NCBI GenBank assembly: GCA_003508835.1
Contig: PUFA01000183.1
Span: 1,984,001-2,048,000 of the forward strand
Length of the DNA: 64,000 nt
Source: Eonycteris spelaea
Lineage: Eukaryota > Chordata > Mammalia > Chiroptera > Pteropodidae
Reading direction: 5' to 3'
Every line of letters starts with the position of its first letter. The stretch's first letter is position 1. The notes under the pieces were generated by a model, which was not told the DNA's origin, searched no databases, and saw only the letters and a program-made list of their open reading frames with translations. Positions 59,037 through 64,000 of this stretch are shown piece after piece. The position numbers and the translations under genes were made by a program.

Positions 59037-60190
59037 TCATTGCTCTATGTTTTGGGTGCCTGACACTGCTGGGAGTGCCAGAGGCTGCTTTGAAATTACA
59101 TTTGGGTGTGTCCGAACCAGGTGGCATCCCCTACAGACCCTCCGCATAGCTAGGGTGTTATCAGAGGGCATCGAGGGCATGCTGTCAAAGCCTCATCCCC
59201 TGCATTGTTCTCCTGTGGCCAACGTTTCAAATGCACTGGTGCACTCAGTCTGTCCGTTCTCTGCTGCCGATCTTCTGTTTTGCCTCTGGAATTAGGCCTT
59301 CAACCATGCTTAGGAAGTTATGCTGAATCTGTCCAAGCTCCCTACTCTGGCTGCTGACTTCAGTGACCCTTTGGGCTGGCCTACCTTTTTCCTGTTCCTG
59401 CAATCTCTGTAGAGTTGCACCCTGGAAAGGCCCCCCAAATGCCCAGGTCTCTCTCTCTGGCACCAAAGGTAGGGATTGGGGTTGGCATTTGGTTATGGAA
59501 CATGCTCAAGTCCACCCTGCTGGTATTGCCTGTTGTCCCCTGGCTGAAAGCCCTTTTCAACTTGTTCCGTAGCTCTGAACATAACAACATTCTTCTCTAT
59601 AAAATAACCTTTCTAGTAACTTGGAATGCAAAGTGTGTTTTCTGACTTGCTTCTTCCTGGTAAAACGCTTCATGAAATCTGTATGGATGACATGCTGGAT
59701 GAAACATAAGCCATTTCTACTTGGAGCTTACCATATTCATTAAGAATGAGCAGAATTACTAGGAAGCACTAGAGTATCATTTTAGAAAATTCCCAACCAC
59801 GAGAAACATAAGATAATCTGTAATCTGTTTGTCAAAACAATCAGGTAGACAGACAGTAGAAAACTCAGTTTGTCATCCTAATATTTATTTTATAAACATG
59901 GGATAGAAGACAGGTAGGCCCTGAATTTTTCATGTCTTACCTGTTTTTGCTGCTAGCTCTTTTCCGTGGCTCCTAGCCCTCCTCAGTTGTGGTAACTGAG
60001 GCCCGGCTGCTGTGAACTTGGCCCCCTTAAGCCAGTGCTGATTAGACCAGTAAACATAGGAAGATTCTCTTCAAGTGGGCAAGGCCTGGAGTTCACCTTG
60101 CTCCTGGGAGCCCACCTGTGCTTCTGGCATGAGCCTTCATTTCCTGAAAGCGAAGGGGCTTTACCTATGGACAGTGGGCTATAGAGGTAA
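59037..60190. other. Intergenic, unassigned
   Basis: No gene or clear repeat seen. Overlapping open frames on both strands at 59363-59645 look random. Confidence 0.5.
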
Positions 60191-60194
60191 AGAT

Positions 60195-60400
60195 GGGAAC
60201 CTTGGACTCAGACCTGGACTAGATTGCTGGTTTCTGCTTCCTGGCTGTGGGATCTTGCACTTTTTTAAAAACCTCTCCAAGCCTCTGATTCCTCATCTAT
60301 AAAATGAAAATAATGAAGAACTACTTTTAAAGGTTACTGTGAGGTTCACGTGAGACATTACGCAAAGCACTTGGCAACGAACAAGTTCTGGATTGACAGT
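60195..60400 (+). repeat. MIR SINE, sense
   Basis: Reads ttggactcagacctggacta, tgattcctcatctataaaat and tactgtgaggttcacgtgag. Confidence 0.82.
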
Positions 60401-61020
60401 GACTACTGTCATCTTCAACCCCACCTCTCCTGTTATGAGTCCCTATGCCTACGATCTCTGGTCCAGGCCCCTCTGAGATCAGGACCCATGCCTGGATTTT
60501 GCCTCTCCATGGTCTGAGTGATGATGACTCCTTACCTTGTACTTGCCCAAGGCCCTGCCTGAAATCAGAGCACAGAGAACTTCAACCTGACTTTAGGTGT
60601 TGCTCCTGACCAGATTGGACCCCCTGGGAGAATGATAGTGGTGGATGCAGCTCAATTCTCCACCTGTTTTGGTTAGTGCAGGCAGGTGTCTGCTCGGACT
60701 CCAGCCCAGCCTCTTTCAGACTTGCCTTCCCCTTCCCCAGGTCAGCTGCTGATCATGGGACCGAACTGCCTGCTTCAGGATGTTGGCAGATAAAAAACCT
60801 TAGGACTTCAGAGAACAACAGACTACTATGTGCATGTAACTATTTTATATTTTGAATCATCATAGACATTCATCCTTTTATTTCCTGCAGAAGAGGAAAT
60901 AAATAGAAAGCATTACATTACAGAAAACTGAAAATAGGTATAAATCTATGCGAGCTTCTTGGTGCCATAGTAAGTAAAACATTGAATTGCAAACTGAAAT
61001 GAGAATGTCAATCAACACGC

Positions 61021-61035
61021 TGTGTGTGTGTGTGT

Positions 61036-61072
<37 letters not shown>
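61021..61072. repeat. (TG)n microsatellite
   Basis: About 26 TG units with one TA interruption. Confidence 0.95.
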
Positions 61073-61075
<3 letters not shown>

Positions 61076-61239
61076 AAGACACCTGGCCTGATAGATATCT
61101 TCAGTGAATGCCTGATGGGTCAGTGTGACAGAAGCTCAGGCTTGCTCTCCTCAGGTGAGTGTGCCCTCCCATACCTGTCTGGTTATGGCTTCTTCACCTG
61201 TCTGCTTCTGACTGACTAAGAGCATATTATGACCTGTCT

Positions 61240-61312
61240 TAGATTCCCATCATTTAGCTGAGTTTCTGGTACCTGGTAGGTGCTCAGTAAATACTGGACA
61301 AATGTAAGAGCA
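61240..61312 (+). repeat. L2/MIR 3' scrap
   Basis: Reads ggtacctggtaggtgctcag then taaatactgg, the common end of L2 and MIR. Confidence 0.5.
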
Positions 61313-61409
61313 AGATCATACCACCTTAGCTTGCTGTGAGTGTCCCCTTACTGCTGTAGCAAGTATGGCCTCTAGCTGTTGATTTTCTATTTTTAAAAAA
61401 GAACAGCTA

Positions 61410-61610
61410 CAAGGTGGTGGGTGCTTTATTGGACATTTTTTACATATACTGTTTAGTTTCGTCCTCATAAGAACCCTGGGAGGAAAGTACTCTTACCCCA
61501 CTTTGGCAAAGGAGGCTCCTGAGACTCAGAGGTTGAAGGATTTGCTTAGGTCATACCACCAACTAGAGACAGCACCAGGATCAGTTCTGGTCTTGGATTG
61601 GTTACTGGGC
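61410..61610 (-). repeat. MIR SINE, antisense
   Basis: Reads ggtgctttattggacatttt, ataagaaccctgggaggaaa and ctgagactcagaggttgaag. Confidence 0.72.
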
Positions 61611-62221
61611 TTTTACATTATTTAACTTTTGAAGTTCTTAAATCCATCATTCCCAGCTATACTGTAGCCACTGTTTTGAGAGCAGGCACCAAGTATAATA
61701 TTTCTTTGAATTCCCACAGTGCCAGGAGTAACAGATACCTAATTGCTGATTGATCCCATAAAAGGCCTTGATATCAGACAGCTGACCAGTCTTATGACAA
61801 GCTTTTCTCTTTGAGAAACTTCAGATCCACGAGTTGGCTCCAGGACAGAGGGATGGAAACAAGTACTATATTTGAGGACAGGATCTGGCATCAAGTCCGT
61901 AACCCTGGAAACCTGCTTTGCCAGTAACAGTGAGCATGAGTCAAGTTCATGGTTAAGGTTCTTAATACTTTTTAACCTCTGTGCCCTGCATACACAGAGA
62001 AAGGCAGTCAGCATGGATTAAAGGAGCCCCAATTAACCCCTAACTGTCATATTTGGTCATTGCACAGAAGTGGGCTGCCAGGTACTGGAGATTAACTGGT
62101 CTGGATTATCTGCCTGGGCAGATTAGCTGGCCCAAGTTGAAGCAGCTGAGTGTCTCTCAGCTGAGTGGAGCTAACCATAGGTCAGGGCAATGGGAAGTCT
62201 GTTCTATGTTGCATTGTGTGA
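61611..62221. other. Intergenic, unassigned
   Basis: No exon or repeat recognised. Confidence 0.45.
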
Positions 62222-62586
62222 GTGTATTGGGCTGCTCAGGCTGCCATAGCAAAGTACCACAACTGGGTGGTACAACAGACATTTATTTTTCTCACAGTTT
62301 TGGAGGCTAGGAGTCCGAGGTCAAGGTGTCGGCAGGGCTGATGTCTCCCCTGACCTCTCTCTGTCTTGCAGATGGCTATCTTCTTCCTTCAAATTCTTTT
62401 CCTCTGTAGGTGTCTATTCTAATCACCTCTGCATATGAGGACACCAGTCAGGGTGGATTAGGGCCCACCCTAATGACCTCATTTTAACTTTATTACCATC
62501 TCCAAATACAGTCCCATTCTGAGGTCCTGGGGGTGAGGGCTTTAGCATACACATTTTGGAGGGACACAATTCAACTCGGAACAGTG
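62222..62586 (-). mobile_element. MLT1-type LTR (ERVL-MaLR), antisense
   Basis: Nearly full length. Begins gtattgggctgctcaggctg, ccatagcaaagtaccacaac, continues ttctcacagttttggaggct and tgaggacaccagtcagggtg, and ends cattttggagggacacaatt. It is the reverse of the family seen at 57951. No viral coding sequence. Confidence 0.83.
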
Positions 62587-63430
62587 AGATCATTGTCTGG
62601 TTACCAAAGAGGGCTTATCATAGATCCACCCCACCACCACCACCCCCTGCCCCAGCAGTCACTGTGACATCTGGTATTGTAAAAGGAGCTCGTGTCCTGT
62701 CATGGCTGGGTGGGCTACAATACAGAGGCCTCTTAACAAACTTTGACTAGGGGGCCTAGAATCAGAGTTACGCCCCAGGACTTAATATGTAGGATAATTC
62801 TTATCTCGCCAAACAGATAGCTTTTGAGAGTGCAAGAGAAAGAGCTATTAATAATTATATGGGGTCAACAGATATAGACTAGGATTGTCTGGCAAACTGG
62901 GTAATTGGTGTTATTAATAAATCCTGTCAGCATACTTTTCTGTTCTCTAACATTCTACACTGAGTTATGTCAGCATAGGACTTGCTTTTAACACAGGAGG
63001 ACTTCTGATTCATGGGTACCAACCTCAAGATATGCTTTGCCATATTAAAGTTCTTAGTGGCAGGCAATAGAAAACAATTCTGGCTGCTCTGAGCAGAAAT
63101 AGAATTTATACAAAGGATATCAGTGACTCGCAAAATCTGCGGGAAGGCCAGAGAACCAGGTCATGAGACAGAGCCAGGAACAACGCCCCGAATCCCTGCG
63201 CAGAACTGCCCAGTGGGTGCCTCACGGGGCCCGCAGCAGTGTGTGGTATTGATACTACACACCCTGGCCTCTGGGCACGGCCTCTGGACTGCACAGCTGT
63301 GCTGGTCACTCTGCTTCCTCCCTTGGCCTTTTACATTTTATTCCCTGCACAGCAGCCAGCGTGGTCTTTAAAAAGTGCAGCTCACATCATTTCTCTCTTC
63401 CTGTGGCTTCTCCTTACATGTGGATGAACG
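62587..63430. other. Intergenic, unassigned
   Basis: A small CAC-rich run lies at 62627-62646. Nothing else recognised. Confidence 0.45.
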
Positions 63431-63860
63431 GGCCCCCAGCTGCCCCCCATCCTTGTCCTCTCTGTGTCCCATGGATACTAGCTGCTCCCACCTTAGGGCC
63501 TTTGCCCTTGTCACTGTTCCCTCTGCCTGGGACTCTCTGCCCCGGGTGGCCAGCTTCTTCCTCTAACTCAGGTTTCTGCTCCGATGCCAGTTCTCAGAAA
63601 AGAGGCCTTTGCTGATCACCCTCTTGCCACGCGCCTCCAGTCACTATAACAGCCTGCGCTGTTGCAGTATTTACCCGAAATGGTGTCCATTTATTTGTTT
63701 ACACATTGGGATCTGTTTCTTGGCTTTAGAATAAGTTTTCTATAAACAAAACTGTCCTTTGCTGTCCCCTGCCCCAGAAATACTGCCCAATCCAGGTAAA
63801 GTGCTCAGTACGTGTGAAAGCTCTTCTTCTACAATTGTTTGCTAAATAAATAAATGAAGG
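63431..63860 (+). repeat. L2 LINE 3' fragment, sense
   Basis: CT-rich L2 text: agggcctttgcccttgtcac, ctctgcctgggactctctgc, aaagaggcctttgctgatca and catttatttgtttacacatt, ending with an aaataaataaatgaa tail. Confidence 0.75.
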
Positions 63861-64000
63861 GGAAGCACTTACCAGAGAGGATGGAAGGGGACTTTGTGGA
63901 CCCCAAGACAAGAAGAGGGGATCACACACTTCTGTGTTTCTCCTCCCCCTGGGAGTAGGACTGAATAAGCTGATTTTAAGAGCCCACAATTCACATTTTT

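Overview
The window is nuclear DNA from a placental mammal. It has long AT-rich introns with GT-AG splice sites and is littered with ancient mammalian interspersed repeats: MIR, L2, L1, MLT1-type LTRs, hAT-type MER elements and a Tigger-type transposon. I see no recent lineage-marking SINE (Alu, B1/B2, CAN-SINE, Bov-tA, ERE or Ves type), so the order is not settled. One L1 3' end at 58.1-58.7 kb reads like laurasiatherian, perhaps bat-type, L1, but that is a weak hint. No viral, bacterial or plasmid-like system was seen.

Two protein-coding loci are recognisable and they converge tail to tail. The plus strand, 826-16704, carries the last nine coding exons of INTS6 (Integrator complex subunit 6), about 494 codons, with every frame and splice phase intact, followed by a 3' UTR with a poly(A) signal at 17220-17225. 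The minus strand, 46736 down to 20599, carries all seven coding exons of SERPINE3, an inhibitory-type clade E serpin. INTS6 and SERPINE3 are also neighbours on human 13q14.3, and this synteny supports both calls.

The main finding is that SERPINE3 looks inactivated. A net one-base deletion in coding exon 2 (about 41276-41294) switches frame in mid-exon and gives a premature TAA in exon 3 (40090-40092), four exon junctions before the end. A second one-base loss in the final exon alters the extreme C-terminus. Splice sites and the rest of the serpin sequence, including the reactive-centre region, are well preserved. The picture is recent loss, or else sequence error. It fits published evidence that SERPINE3 has been lost repeatedly in mammals that rely little on vision.

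Layout: 1-17.2 kb is the INTS6 3' half, with a Tigger-type transposon at 1.1-2.5 kb, an L1 at 5.7-7.1 kb and a long ancient repeat tract at 9.2-12.9 kb. The stretch 17.2-20.6 kb is the inter-gene 3' region. The SERPINE3 remnant spans 20.6-46.7 kb, with a 4.4-kb antisense L1 at 24.5-28.9 kb and an interrupted sense L1 at 33.7-36.6 kb. From 46.7 to 64 kb lies sequence 5' of SERPINE3 with no recognisable exon, only MIR, L2, L1, MLT1, MER5 and microsatellites.
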